From: Paraburkholderia sp. BL25I1N1
GTDB lineage: Bacteria > Pseudomonadota > Gammaproteobacteria > Burkholderiales > Burkholderiaceae
Assembly: GCF_003002025.1 (NCBI RefSeq)
Contig: NZ_PVZB01000010.1
Coordinates: 220,327 to 284,326 of the forward strand
Length of the DNA: 64,000 bases
Reading direction: 5' to 3'
A program made the position numbers and the translations under genes. Shown here in pieces: positions 33,565 through 42,095 of this stretch; positions within the stretch are counted from its first letter, which is position 1, and each line of letters opens with the position of its first letter. Under the pieces are notes generated by a model that did no database searches, had not been told where the DNA came from, and was given only the letters and a program-made list of their open reading frames with translations.

Positions 33565-34943
33565 TCGATCACCTCGTCGCTCACCGCTTCGGTCAGCGCC
33601 ACCGGCAGCGGTTTGACCGGCGCCTGGCCGCGCAGCCGTCCCACTGAAGACAGCGGCACGCACGCCGCAGCCGCAATGATTTCCGCGCCCGCGTGGCCGC
33701 AATAGCGCCCCTGGCAACGCCCCATGCCGACGCGCGAAAACGCCTTCGCGCGATTGGCCTCTTTAGCGCCGGTCGCACGCACCACGCGACGCAACTCGCC
33801 TGCCGTGATCGTTTCGCAACGGCAGACAATCGTTTCGTCCGGCAGCGACGCGGCGAATTTCGCCGGCCACGGAAACGCTTCACGCAAGCCTGCGGCAAAA
33901 CGCGTAAAGCGCGCGAGTTCGGCGCGCAAGTGCTCCACGCCGTCGACCGGCAGGCCGTAATCCTGCAAGGCGGCCAACGCCGCGAGACGGCCCGAGCGCT
34001 CTGCTGCGTCCGCGCCGCGCACTCGCGCGCCGTCGCCGGCCAGATAGACGCCTTTGATGCTGCTGCGGCCATCGGGGTCGATTTGCGGCAGCCACTGCCG
34101 AGCGGTCTCGTCGAACAGAAAGCGACAGCCGGCAAGGTCCGCGAGTTGCGTCTCGGGCCGCAGGTGATAGCCGAGCGCGACGGCGTCGCACTTGAATTCG
34201 AGGCGCTTGCCACCGGGCAATTTCACCTCGACGGCGCTCACGCCGTCTTGCGCCGAGCCTTTGATTTCAAGCGGCACTACGCCGCGATGAACCGGCACGC
34301 GTGCGTCGGCCAGCACGCGCGTCAATGCAATGCCTTTTCTGAGCGCGACGGGAATCGCCAGCAGACGCGGCAACGCGGCCACGCGCTGCATGAACGTCGA
34401 AGTGTCGAGCACCGCGGCAACCTGCGCGCCCGCTTTCACGTACTGCGCGGCCACGAGGTACAACAGCGGACCGCTGCCCATCATCACGATGCGCGAGCCG
34501 ATCACGCAGCCTTGCGACTTCAACGCGACCTGCGCGCCGCCGAGGCTATAAGTGCCGGCCTGATGCCAGCCCTTGACCGGCATCAGCCAATCCGTCGCGC
34601 CGCTGCAAACGATCAGCGCGTCGAACGCGAGCTCGTGATACCGCGTGCCGCTCACCAGATGCACCGTGTTCGGCGAAATGTTCCAGACCAGCGTTTCCGG
34701 CGAATAGTCGATCTTGCTTTTCAACGCATCGAAGTTCTCATGCAGCGACGTGGCACGCCCGGCCTCGGTGCCGTAGAGCGTCTCGTAGCTGCGCGAAAAC
34801 CCTTCCGGCTGACGTCGATAAATCTGCCCGCCGTCGCGCCGCCCTTCATCGATCACCACGGGCCGCAGCCCCGCTTCGACGAGCGCCTGCGCGGCGCGCA
34901 CACCCGCCGGGCCGGCGCCAATGATGATCACGCGCGGGGCCAT
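33561..34943 (-). CDS. HcnB/OoxA-type FAD/NAD(P) dehydrogenase subunit (alpha)
   Basis: A 460-residue pyridine-nucleotide-disulfide-type flavoprotein. FAD motif: VIIIGAGPAGVRAAQALVEAG. The second nucleotide fold has RIVMMGSGPLLYLVAAQY, and GVYLAGDGARVRGADAAE is the closing FAD strand. The C-terminus carries a BFD-like [2Fe-2S] site: CRCETITAGELRR and RCQGRYCGHAG. The length is nearly that of HcnB (about 464). It overlaps the small ferredoxin gene by 16 bases and the beta subunit by four, so the three are produced together. Confidence 0.9.
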   Translation of the reverse strand: MAPRVIIIGAGPAGVRAAQALVEAGLRPVVIDEGRRDGGQIYRRQPEGFSRSYETLYGTEAGRATSLHENFDALKSKIDYSPETLVWNISPNTVHLVSGTRYHELAFDALIVCSGATDWLMPVKGWHQAGTYSLGGAQVALKSQGCVIGSRIVMMGSGPLLYLVAAQYVKAGAQVAAVLDTSTFMQRVAALPRLLAIPVALRKGIALTRVLADARVPVHRGVVPLEIKGSAQDGVSAVEVKLPGGKRLEFKCDAVALGYHLRPETQLADLAGCRFLFDETARQWLPQIDPDGRSSIKGVYLAGDGARVRGADAAERSGRLAALAALQDYGLPVDGVEHLRAELARFTRFAAGLREAFPWPAKFAASLPDETIVCRCETITAGELRRVVRATGAKEANRAKAFSRVGMGRCQGRYCGHAGAEIIAAAACVPLSSVGRLRGQAPVKPLPVALTEAVSDEVIE

Positions 34944-35242
34944 ACACCCTCCCCGGCTTCCGCCAGCTTTGTGACGATCGACATGCCGGGCATCGCCGGC
35001 GTGCTGCACGCGCGCACGCGCTCGCCTTGCGCGGTCCACACCCAGCAGTCCTGGCAAGCGCCCATCAGACAGAAACCGGCGCGGCGGCCGTCGCCGAATT
35101 CGGAGTCGCGCAACGTACGCGTGCCGGTGAGCAGCGCGACCATCAGCGTGTCGCCTTCGCCGGCCTCGCGCACGACGCCGTCCACCGTGATCGGAAAGGT
35201 CTTGCGGCCCGTTTCCGCGACGCGTACAAATCGTCCGCTCAT
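34928..35242 (-). CDS. HcnA-type (2Fe-2S) ferredoxin subunit (gamma)
   Basis: A 104-residue protein with Cys58, Cys63, Cys66 and Cys79 in a C-x4-C-x2-C-x12-C arrangement (CLMGACQDC ... RACS), typical of plant-type [2Fe-2S] subunits. The length equals HcnA of hydrogen cyanide synthase. It passes electrons between the two flavin subunits encoded next to it. It overlaps the transporter ATPase gene upstream by four bases (ATGA at 35239-35242), which couples uptake and oxidation on one transcript. Confidence 0.9.
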   Translation of the reverse strand: MSGRFVRVAETGRKTFPITVDGVVREAGEGDTLMVALLTGTRTLRDSEFGDGRRAGFCLMGACQDCWVWTAQGERVRACSTPAMPGMSIVTKLAEAGEGVWPRA

Positions 35243-37083
35243 GCCGCGGTCGCCTCCACGGTCTGCAGGCGGTTCAATTCGGCGGCCGGATGGTGGCACA
35301 GAATCTCCGCGCCCGAAGGCAGCTTCTTCAACGAAGGCGGCGTTACGTTGCACTTGCCGTCGATACGGACCGGACAGCGCGCGCGGAACGAGCACAACTC
35401 GGCAATGTCGGCGCTCTCGCCCATCGCCGGCAAGGCGGTCGCGACAATGTCGCGGCGCGCGTCGAGCCAGCCGGGTTTCAAGGCCGGCACCGAATCGACC
35501 AGCAAGCCCGTGTACGGGTGATACGGCGGCGCCGCCAGCACGTCGCGCTGCCCTGCTTCCACGCGATGCCCCGCGTACAGCACGATCACTTCGTCGCAGA
35601 TCGCGCGCACCGTCGAAATATCGTGGCTGATGAACATGTACGACACGCCCAGTTCGCGGCGCAATTCGGCGAGCAGATCGAGAATCGCCGCGCCGACCAC
35701 CGTGTCGAGCGCGGAGGTCACTTCGTCGCACAGAATCAAAGCTGGATTGGCGGCGAGCGCACGCGCCAGATTCACGCGTTGCTTCTGGCCACCGGAGAGT
35801 CCGGCCGGCGTACGCGTGGCGATCGAAGCCGGCAGCTTCACCAGATCGAGCAACTCCAGCATGCGTTTTTTTGCGGCCGAGCCACGCAGATGGTGATAGA
35901 ACGCAAGCGGCCGCCCCAGAATATCGGCAATCGAATGGCTCGGATTGAGCGCCGTATCGGCGTTCTGAAACACGATCTGGATCTGCCGATACTGCTCCGG
36001 CGTACGGCGGGAGATTTGCGCGTGCAACGGCTCGCCGTTGAACAGCACCTCGCCGCGCCCCCGGTCGACCAGCCCCGCCACCACGCGCGCGAGCGTGGTC
36101 TTGCCGGAGCCGGATTCGCCGATCACGCCGAGCGTGCTGCCGCGTGGAATCGACAGACTGACATCGTCGAGCACGCGCACGGCAGGCACGCCTTGCCGGT
36201 CGATCCGTCCATAACCCGCTGACAGCCCGCGAATCTCCAATAGCGGCGGCACGTGTTTGCCGAGATTTGGCGGCAACGTCAGCACGGCTTCCGGACGTCG
36301 CGTCGCGGCCAGCAACTGACGGGTGTACGCATCCACGGGCGCGTCGAGCACTTGCGCAACCGCGCCGTTCTCCTTCACCGCGCCGCCGTTCAACACGACG
36401 ATGCGGTCGGCCATCTGCGCGACCACCGCCAGATCGTGCGACACGTACACGGCCGTGGTGCCGAGTTCGCGAATCACCTTCTTGAAGGCCGCAAGTACTT
36501 CGATCTGCGTGGTGACGTCGAGCGCGGTGGTCGGCTCGTCGAACACGACGACGGCCGGATCGGTGATCAAAGCCATCGCTGCCATCAAGCGCTGCAACTG
36601 ACCGCCGGATACCTGATGCGGATAGCGCGCGCCGATCGTTTCCGGCGCGGGCAGCGCGAGCGAGCGAAATAGTCCGATCGCTTTGGCGCGTGCGGCTTCT
36701 TTCGTCATCAAGTGATGCAGCAGCGCCGGCTCGATGACCTGATCCATGATCGTGCGCGCCGGATTGAAGCCCGCCGACGCGCTCTGCGCGACGTACGCGA
36801 CGGTGCGCGCGCGCAACGCGCGGCGTCCCTTCGCATCGAGCGACAACACCTTGAGCTCGCCGATGCGCACCGACCCGCCACTGATCTCGCAGCCCGCGCG
36901 CGCATAGCCGAGCAACGACAGCGCGATGGTGGTCTTGCCCGAACCGGACTCGCCGATCAGCGCGAGCACCTCGCCCTTCTTCACCGAAAAATCGACGCCC
37001 TTGACGATCTCCGTCACCGGCCCCGGTGCGGCACCCGCGACGACTCTCAGGCCCTTTACTTCGATCATGTCCCGTTCAGCCAT
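35239..37083 (-). CDS. Fused dual ATPase of a peptide/opine-type ABC importer
   Basis: A 614-residue protein carrying two DppD/DppF-like ATPase domains. Each has GESGSGKTT (about residues 46 and 350), ABC signatures VSGGQLQR and LSGGQKQR, and Walker B VVFDEPTTALD and ILCDEVTSALD. The C-terminal oligopeptide-transporter tail has ELCSFRARCPVRIDGKC with conserved Cys. In many systems these are two separate genes; here they are fused. The start overlaps the stop of the DppC-like permease by one base. It energises the adjacent permeases. Confidence 0.93.
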   Translation of the reverse strand: MAERDMIEVKGLRVVAGAAPGPVTEIVKGVDFSVKKGEVLALIGESGSGKTTIALSLLGYARAGCEISGGSVRIGELKVLSLDAKGRRALRARTVAYVAQSASAGFNPARTIMDQVIEPALLHHLMTKEAARAKAIGLFRSLALPAPETIGARYPHQVSGGQLQRLMAAMALITDPAVVVFDEPTTALDVTTQIEVLAAFKKVIRELGTTAVYVSHDLAVVAQMADRIVVLNGGAVKENGAVAQVLDAPVDAYTRQLLAATRRPEAVLTLPPNLGKHVPPLLEIRGLSAGYGRIDRQGVPAVRVLDDVSLSIPRGSTLGVIGESGSGKTTLARVVAGLVDRGRGEVLFNGEPLHAQISRRTPEQYRQIQIVFQNADTALNPSHSIADILGRPLAFYHHLRGSAAKKRMLELLDLVKLPASIATRTPAGLSGGQKQRVNLARALAANPALILCDEVTSALDTVVGAAILDLLAELRRELGVSYMFISHDISTVRAICDEVIVLYAGHRVEAGQRDVLAAPPYHPYTGLLVDSVPALKPGWLDARRDIVATALPAMGESADIAELCSFRARCPVRIDGKCNVTPPSLKKLPSGAEILCHHPAAELNRLQTVEATAA

Positions 37084-38033
37084 CACGCACCTCCCTGCTT
37101 GCGGTTGCGACGCCGCAAGTTGTCGATCAGCAGATTCATGCCGATGGTCAGCGTCGCGATTGCGACGGCCGGCATCAGCACGGCGGGCGCGCCTTCCGAC
37201 AAGCCGCCGATGTTCTCGCGCACGAGCGAACCCCAATCGGCGTTCGGCGGCTGCACGCCGAGGCCGAGGAAGCTCAACCCGCTCAGCAGCAGCACGATGA
37301 ACACGAAACGCAAGCCGAAATCGGCGAGCATCGGATGAATCATGTTGGGCAGCACCTCGACCCGCGCGATATAGAAGATGCCTTCGCCGCGAGCGCGGGC
37401 CACCTGCACGTATTCGAGGCTCATCACGTTCACCGCGAGCGAGCGCGAAATGCGGAACGCGCCGGGAATGTAGGCGGCCGCGGCGACCGTCGTCAGCATC
37501 GGAATCGACGACCCGAACGCGGCGATCACGACGAGCGCGAGCACCTTGCTCGGAATCGAAATCAGCGCGTCGAACAGACGGCTCAGAACTTCATCGACCA
37601 CGCGGCCCGAAACCGCCGCGAGCAGGCCAAAGAACGTGCCGATCACGCTGGCGAGCACGGCAGCCGCGAGCGCGAGGCCGACGGTATAGCGCGCGCCGTA
37701 GAGAATCCGGCTCAGCATGTCGCGGCCGAGATAGTCGGTGCCAAGCGGGTACGCCGCGCTGTAACGGCCAAAAATTTCCGTCGAGGTCAGCGCACCGCCT
37801 TTGTATGGCGCGACCAGCGGTCCAATGAACGCGACCAGCAGCCAGAACGCGACCATCAAGAGACCGATCAGGCCGAGTACCGAGAAGCGGTGCACGAGGC
37901 GTTTGAACACGCCGTGTTTCAGCGGCGCGACTTCGACAGGCGCGGGCTCGACGACCACTTCATCGCGGCGCACGTCGTACAGCTCCGTGCCGGCGTGAGG
38001 AACATGGTGGGGATTGGTAGGTTGGCTCATCAT
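37083..38033 (-). CDS. DppC-type ABC permease
   Basis: A 316-residue inner-membrane permease with a long polar N-terminus (about 50 residues) followed by six helices. The EAA-loop region reads VMSLEYVQVARARGEGIFYIARVEVLPN, and SGLSFLGLGVQPPNADWGSLVREN is a signature of DppC/OppC. AYPLGTDYLGRDMLSRILYGAR is the conserved first periplasmic segment. It overlaps the DppB-like gene by four bases and the ATPase by one. It pairs with the 38030-38983 permease. Confidence 0.92.
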   Translation of the reverse strand: MMSQPTNPHHVPHAGTELYDVRRDEVVVEPAPVEVAPLKHGVFKRLVHRFSVLGLIGLLMVAFWLLVAFIGPLVAPYKGGALTSTEIFGRYSAAYPLGTDYLGRDMLSRILYGARYTVGLALAAAVLASVIGTFFGLLAAVSGRVVDEVLSRLFDALISIPSKVLALVVIAAFGSSIPMLTTVAAAAYIPGAFRISRSLAVNVMSLEYVQVARARGEGIFYIARVEVLPNMIHPMLADFGLRFVFIVLLLSGLSFLGLGVQPPNADWGSLVRENIGGLSEGAPAVLMPAVAIATLTIGMNLLIDNLRRRNRKQGGA

Positions 38034-38983
38034 CGACGCAGCCTCGGGTTGGATACGATTTGACACAGGTCGGCGATCAGCACGAGCGCGAGATACGCCG
38101 CGCAGAACACCATGACGCAACCTTGCACGAGCGGCATGTCGCGGTTGGTGACCGCGTCGACCATCAGGCTCGCAAGGCCCGGATAGTTGAAGATCGATTC
38201 GACGATCACCACGCCGCCGAACAGATACGACAGACTCAGCGCCACGGCGTTGGCAATCGGCCCGACGGTGTTCGGCAACACATGCCGCCACACCACGCGC
38301 ACCGGCGAGGCGCCCTTGAGCAAGGCCATTTCCACATACGACGAATTGAGCTGGTCGAGCACCGCGGCGCGCGTCATGCGCGCCATCTGCGCGACGAGCA
38401 CGCAGCACAGCGTCATTACCGGCATCGCGTAGATGCGCAGCAGCGCGCCGAACGAATGTACTTCCGACAGATACGACAGGGCCGGCAGCCAGCGCAGCTT
38501 GACGGCGAAGATCAGCACGGCGATCGTCGCGATCAGGAATTCCGGCACGGCGACTGTGGAGAGCGTCAGCACATTGAGCGTGCGGTCGAGCAGCGAGCCG
38601 CGAAACATCGCCGACGAAATGCCGATCAACAGCGCCACCGGCACGGACACCACCGCCGTCAGTCCGGCGAGCACCAGCGAGTTCGGCAGGCGCGTCGCGA
38701 TCAGTTGACTGACGGGCAGATTGTTCGACAACGACGTGCCGAAGTTGCCGCTCACCACATGAAGGAGCCACACGAAGTAGCGTTGCAGCGCGGGCTGGTC
38801 GAGGCCGAACTGATGCCGCAGCGCGGCTACGGCTTCGGGGGTTGCCGCCTGGCCGAGCGCCTGCTGGGCCGCGTCGCCGGGCAGCAGCCCGGTGATCGCG
38901 AACACGACTGCCGACACCAGCAGCAGCGTAAGCAGCGCGAGGCCAAGGCGCGCGGCGATGAGACGTTGCGCATGTGCTTTCAT
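38030..38983 (-). CDS. DppB-type ABC permease
   Basis: A 317-residue permease with six helices. The opening LLTLLLVSAVVFAITGLLPGD and the QFGLDQPALQRYFVWL and GNFGTSLSNNLPV segments are standard for DppB/OppB proteins. The EAA loop is SYVEMALLKGASPVRVVWRHVLPN. GGAGG is present before the ATG. It follows the binding-protein gene by 82 bases, an interval containing a strong hairpin. Confidence 0.93.
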   Translation of the reverse strand: MKAHAQRLIAARLGLALLTLLLVSAVVFAITGLLPGDAAQQALGQAATPEAVAALRHQFGLDQPALQRYFVWLLHVVSGNFGTSLSNNLPVSQLIATRLPNSLVLAGLTAVVSVPVALLIGISSAMFRGSLLDRTLNVLTLSTVAVPEFLIATIAVLIFAVKLRWLPALSYLSEVHSFGALLRIYAMPVMTLCCVLVAQMARMTRAAVLDQLNSSYVEMALLKGASPVRVVWRHVLPNTVGPIANAVALSLSYLFGGVVIVESIFNYPGLASLMVDAVTNRDMPLVQGCVMVFCAAYLALVLIADLCQIVSNPRLRR

Positions 38984-39011
38984 CGAGAATCGCCTCCATT
39001 GCAGTTGAAGC

Positions 39012-39038
39012 CGCGCACCGCCGATGAGGCGGCGCGCG
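39012..39038 (-). repeat. GC-rich hairpin between binding protein and permease genes
   Basis: CGCGC-A-CCGCC pairs with GGCGG-C-GCGCG around GATGA, with a single A.C mismatch. No T-run follows. Such stems after a binding-protein gene are known in ABC operons to stabilise the upstream message and lower downstream expression. A smaller dyad CCTGAG/CTCAGG (39054-39070) overlaps the stop codon. Confidence 0.75.
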
Positions 39039-39065
39039 TGTTGCAGGGCGTGCCCTGAGTCGAGC

Positions 39066-40682
39066 TCAGGTTTCGAGCCAGACGTTTTCCGCGAACATGA
39101 AGCCCATCAATCCGGCGAGCGGAATCGAACCGAGACCCTTGAGCTTGTTCGTGTACGCGTCGAGCGAACTCTGGAACAGCGGAATGCCGGTGCCGCCCGT
39201 TTCATGCACCAGCACCTGCATGTCGCCGTAGATCTTCTTGCGCTTGACGTCGTCCGGTTCGCCACGCGCCTGGACCAGCAACTGGTCGAACTTCGGGCTC
39301 TTCCAGTTCGCTTCGTTCCACGGTGCATCCGACTTGTAGAACTGCGTGAAGATTACGTCGGCGCTCGGCCGCGCGTTGACATTGCCGAAACCCAACGGAT
39401 GCTTCATCCAGTGGTTCGACCAGTAGCCGTCGGCCGGCACGCGCGACACCTGCAGATTCAGACCCGCTTGCGGCGCGACCTGCTGAAGGAACATCGCCAT
39501 TTCAACCGAGCCTTCGGCCGCCGGCGACGCGAAAATCTGGATCGGCGCGCTGCCCACCTTGGCCTTCTGGAAATGGAATTTCGCCTTGTCCGGATCGAAG
39601 GCTCGCTGCGGCAAGCCGGCCAGGTAGTACTTGTTGGTCGGATCGATCGGCTGATCGTTGCCGATCGTGCCGTAACCCTGGAAGATCGCGCGGCGCATCT
39701 GCTCGCGGTCCTGCAGGTACATCATGCCTCGCCGGAAATCGTCGTTGCCGGTAATGCCGCCTTCGTCGCGGACCACCAGGTCGGTGTACAGGCCCGTTTT
39801 CGTCTCCAGCACGGAGTAACCGCCGGCGCCCTTGATCTGGGCGGTCGAACGCGGGCTCACCGAGTTGATCAGTTGTACGTCGCCCGAGAGCAGCGCGTTC
39901 ACGCGAGCCGACTCGTCGCCGATGCCGATCAGCTCGATTTCGTCGAGGTGCGGCATGCCCGGCTTCCAGTACTTCTCGTTCTTCACGCCGACCGTGCGCA
40001 CACCCGGCGAAAATTCCTTGACCTTGAACGGGCCAGTGCCGATCGCCGTTTTGAAATCCTTGGTGCCGTCCTTGATAATCTGGAAATGCGAGGTGGCAAG
40101 GATCACCGGCAGATCGGCATTCGGACCTTCCAGCGTGATCGTCACTTCGTTCGGGCCGGTGGCCTTCACTTCCTTGATCTGATCGGCCAGCGTCTTCGCT
40201 TTCGAAGCGGTGGCCGGATCCTTGTGGCGCATGATCGAATAGACCACGTCGGCCGGCGCGAGGGCTTTGCCGTCGTGGAACTGCACGCCATTGCGCAGCT
40301 TGACGACCCACACGGTGGCGTCTTTCGTGTCGAGCGAGGTCGCCAGCGACATCTTCGCGCCGAGATGCGAGTCGAGTTCGGTCAGGCAGTTGTAGAACAT
40401 GAAGCCACGCACGTAGTCGGTGCCGAGCGCGCCCTTCGCGGGGTCGAGCGTATCGGCTGCGGAGGCGGACTGCGTCGCCACGCGGATCTTGCCGCCCTGC
40501 TTCGGCGTGGCTTGCGCCAGCGCCTCGCCGCTCGCGGTCAGAAGGCCGGCGCCTGTCACCGACATCATCCCGGCTGCGGCCATCGCGCGCAGCACGCCGC
40601 GCCGCGATGCACCTTTGGCGGTCAACCGCTCCAACTCGGTGCCGAGACCAAGAGCGCCATGTTGCGAGTTTTCCTTATTCAT
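39066..40682 (-). CDS. Family 5 extracellular solute-binding protein (peptide/opine type)
   Basis: A 538-residue periplasmic binding protein. The N-terminus contains twin Arg (SRRGVLRAMAAAGM) and an ALA-QA-like cleavage region near residue 57, suggesting TAT export. Family 5 marks: TLDPAKGALGTDYVRGFMFYNCLTEL and VWVVKLRNGVQFHDGKALAPADVVYSI. It delivers its ligand to the adjacent Dpp-type permeases. Family members bind peptides, nickel, opines or other amino acid conjugates; the ligand pocket cannot be read from sequence. AGAAG precedes the start. Confidence 0.92.
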   Translation of the reverse strand: MNKENSQHGALGLGTELERLTAKGASRRGVLRAMAAAGMMSVTGAGLLTASGEALAQATPKQGGKIRVATQSASAADTLDPAKGALGTDYVRGFMFYNCLTELDSHLGAKMSLATSLDTKDATVWVVKLRNGVQFHDGKALAPADVVYSIMRHKDPATASKAKTLADQIKEVKATGPNEVTITLEGPNADLPVILATSHFQIIKDGTKDFKTAIGTGPFKVKEFSPGVRTVGVKNEKYWKPGMPHLDEIELIGIGDESARVNALLSGDVQLINSVSPRSTAQIKGAGGYSVLETKTGLYTDLVVRDEGGITGNDDFRRGMMYLQDREQMRRAIFQGYGTIGNDQPIDPTNKYYLAGLPQRAFDPDKAKFHFQKAKVGSAPIQIFASPAAEGSVEMAMFLQQVAPQAGLNLQVSRVPADGYWSNHWMKHPLGFGNVNARPSADVIFTQFYKSDAPWNEANWKSPKFDQLLVQARGEPDDVKRKKIYGDMQVLVHETGGTGIPLFQSSLDAYTNKLKGLGSIPLAGLMGFMFAENVWLET

Positions 40683-40754
40683 CGAACTTCTCCGCGAGGT
40701 AGAGCTATGGGGTTGAGCAGGCGTGGCTGCGTTTTTTTAACTTCCGGGTGCAAG

Positions 40755-40760
40755 TGTCAA
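40755..40760 (-). promoter_or_regulatory. Possible internal promoter -35 (TTGACA) ahead of the binding-protein gene
   Basis: A perfect TTGACA lies on the minus strand in the 94-base gap upstream of the binding-protein gene, followed by an A-rich run (TTAAAAAAA) at 14-17 bases. The -10 match is poor. Such a promoter would allow extra expression of the binding protein. Confidence 0.35.
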
Positions 40761-40776
40761 TCCAACAACGAAACCA

Positions 40777-42051
40777 TCAGTAGAAAATGTCTTTGATACG
40801 GTAATACGTGCCCACCAGCGGCAGAAACCAGGGCTTGCCGGTATGCCCGGGAATCGCAGGCCACTCCGACTCGCGCCACGGGTTCTGGTCCTCGTGGCCG
40901 TCCATCACGTCGGCCATCACCTGGCCCATGTGCGTCGACATCTGCGTGCCGTGGCCGCTATAGCCCATCGAGAAATAGATGCCGTCGTGCTGCCCGGCGT
41001 GCGGCAGACGGTCGGCGCTCATATCCACCAGACCGCCCCAGCAATAGTCGATGCGCGCGCTTGCGAGCATCGGGAACATCGCGGCGAGGCCTTCCTGCAG
41101 GATGCGTCCGCTCTTTGCATCGGACGGGCGTTCGGACGCCGTGAAGCGCGCGCGGCCACCGAACAGCAAACGCGAGTCCGGCGTCACGCGGAAATAGTTG
41201 TGCATCAAACGCGTGGTCGTGTACGCGCGCCGGTTGGGGAACACTTGCGCCAGCAACTCGGGCGACAAGGGCTCGGTCACGACGATGAACGAACCGATCG
41301 GCGCGAGGCGCCGCCGATACCAGCCGAACGGACCGTGCCGCGACGGACCTGTCGCGATCAGCACCTGCCTTGCGCGCACTTCGCCGCGCGCCGTGGTGAT
41401 CCGAAAGCCACTGCCGTCTTTCACGATGGCGGTGACCGCCGCGTTCTCGTACAGCTTTGCGCCGCGCCGCACCGCCGCCTCGGCGAGACCGACCGCGAAC
41501 TTGCCCATGTGCATCTGGCCGCCGTGCCGTTGCAGCAGCCCGCCGTGAAAACTGTCGGACTGGATTTCGCTGCGAATTCGGCTGCGGTCGATTAGTTCGA
41601 TATCCGTATCGACTTCACGGCGAATCGCTTCCGCGGTCTTCTCCAGATGCGCGAGGTGATGCGGCTTGGAGGCCAGTTTCAGCTTGCCGGTCGCGATGTA
41701 GTTGCAGTCGATGTTTTCCTCGCGGATCAGCCACTCGACCGTATCGACCGCATCTGAAAACGCGCGGTAGCAGGCGCTCGCGCGCTCCACACCGAGTTGC
41801 GCGACCAGCGCGACGAAGTCCTGCGCGACACCGGTATTGACCTGCCCGCCGTTGCGCCCGGACGCGCCGCCGCCGATGCGGCCGGCGTCGAGCACGGTCA
41901 CCGCGGCGCCGCGCTTGCCCAGCGCCTGCGCCGCCGACAGCCCGGTGAAGCCACCGCCGATCACCACCACGTCGGTCTGGCCGTCGACCGGACCCTCGCA
42001 CGCCGAAAGCAGGGGCGGTGCGGTGTCGAGCCAGTAGGAATCGAGCTTCAT
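40777..42051 (-). CDS. DadA-type FAD amine oxidase (PuuB-like)
   Basis: A 424-residue FAD-dependent oxidoreductase. MKLDSYWLDTAPP starts the family, then VVVIGGGFTGLSAAQALGKRG and the flavin-site motif ASGRNGGQVNTG. The late GLVDMSADRLPHAGQHDGIYFSMGYSGHGTQMS is typical of gamma-glutamylputrescine oxidase-like enzymes. AGGACAG precedes the ATG; a GTG at 42075 is an alternative. It is the second gene of the operon and a second amine-oxidising enzyme besides the three-subunit dehydrogenase. It may process the same compound or a downstream amine. Confidence 0.88.
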   Translation of the reverse strand: MKLDSYWLDTAPPLLSACEGPVDGQTDVVVIGGGFTGLSAAQALGKRGAAVTVLDAGRIGGGASGRNGGQVNTGVAQDFVALVAQLGVERASACYRAFSDAVDTVEWLIREENIDCNYIATGKLKLASKPHHLAHLEKTAEAIRREVDTDIELIDRSRIRSEIQSDSFHGGLLQRHGGQMHMGKFAVGLAEAAVRRGAKLYENAAVTAIVKDGSGFRITTARGEVRARQVLIATGPSRHGPFGWYRRRLAPIGSFIVVTEPLSPELLAQVFPNRRAYTTTRLMHNYFRVTPDSRLLFGGRARFTASERPSDAKSGRILQEGLAAMFPMLASARIDYCWGGLVDMSADRLPHAGQHDGIYFSMGYSGHGTQMSTHMGQVMADVMDGHEDQNPWRESEWPAIPGHTGKPWFLPLVGTYYRIKDIFY

Positions 42052-42095
42052 CCGGTCTGTCCTTGAGATGGGCAATGAGCGTGAAAAACCGGCGC

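Noticed and set aside
39024..40796. 590-codon open frame opposite the binding-protein gene
   Set aside because: Arg/His-rich shadow of a well-supported family 5 binding protein.
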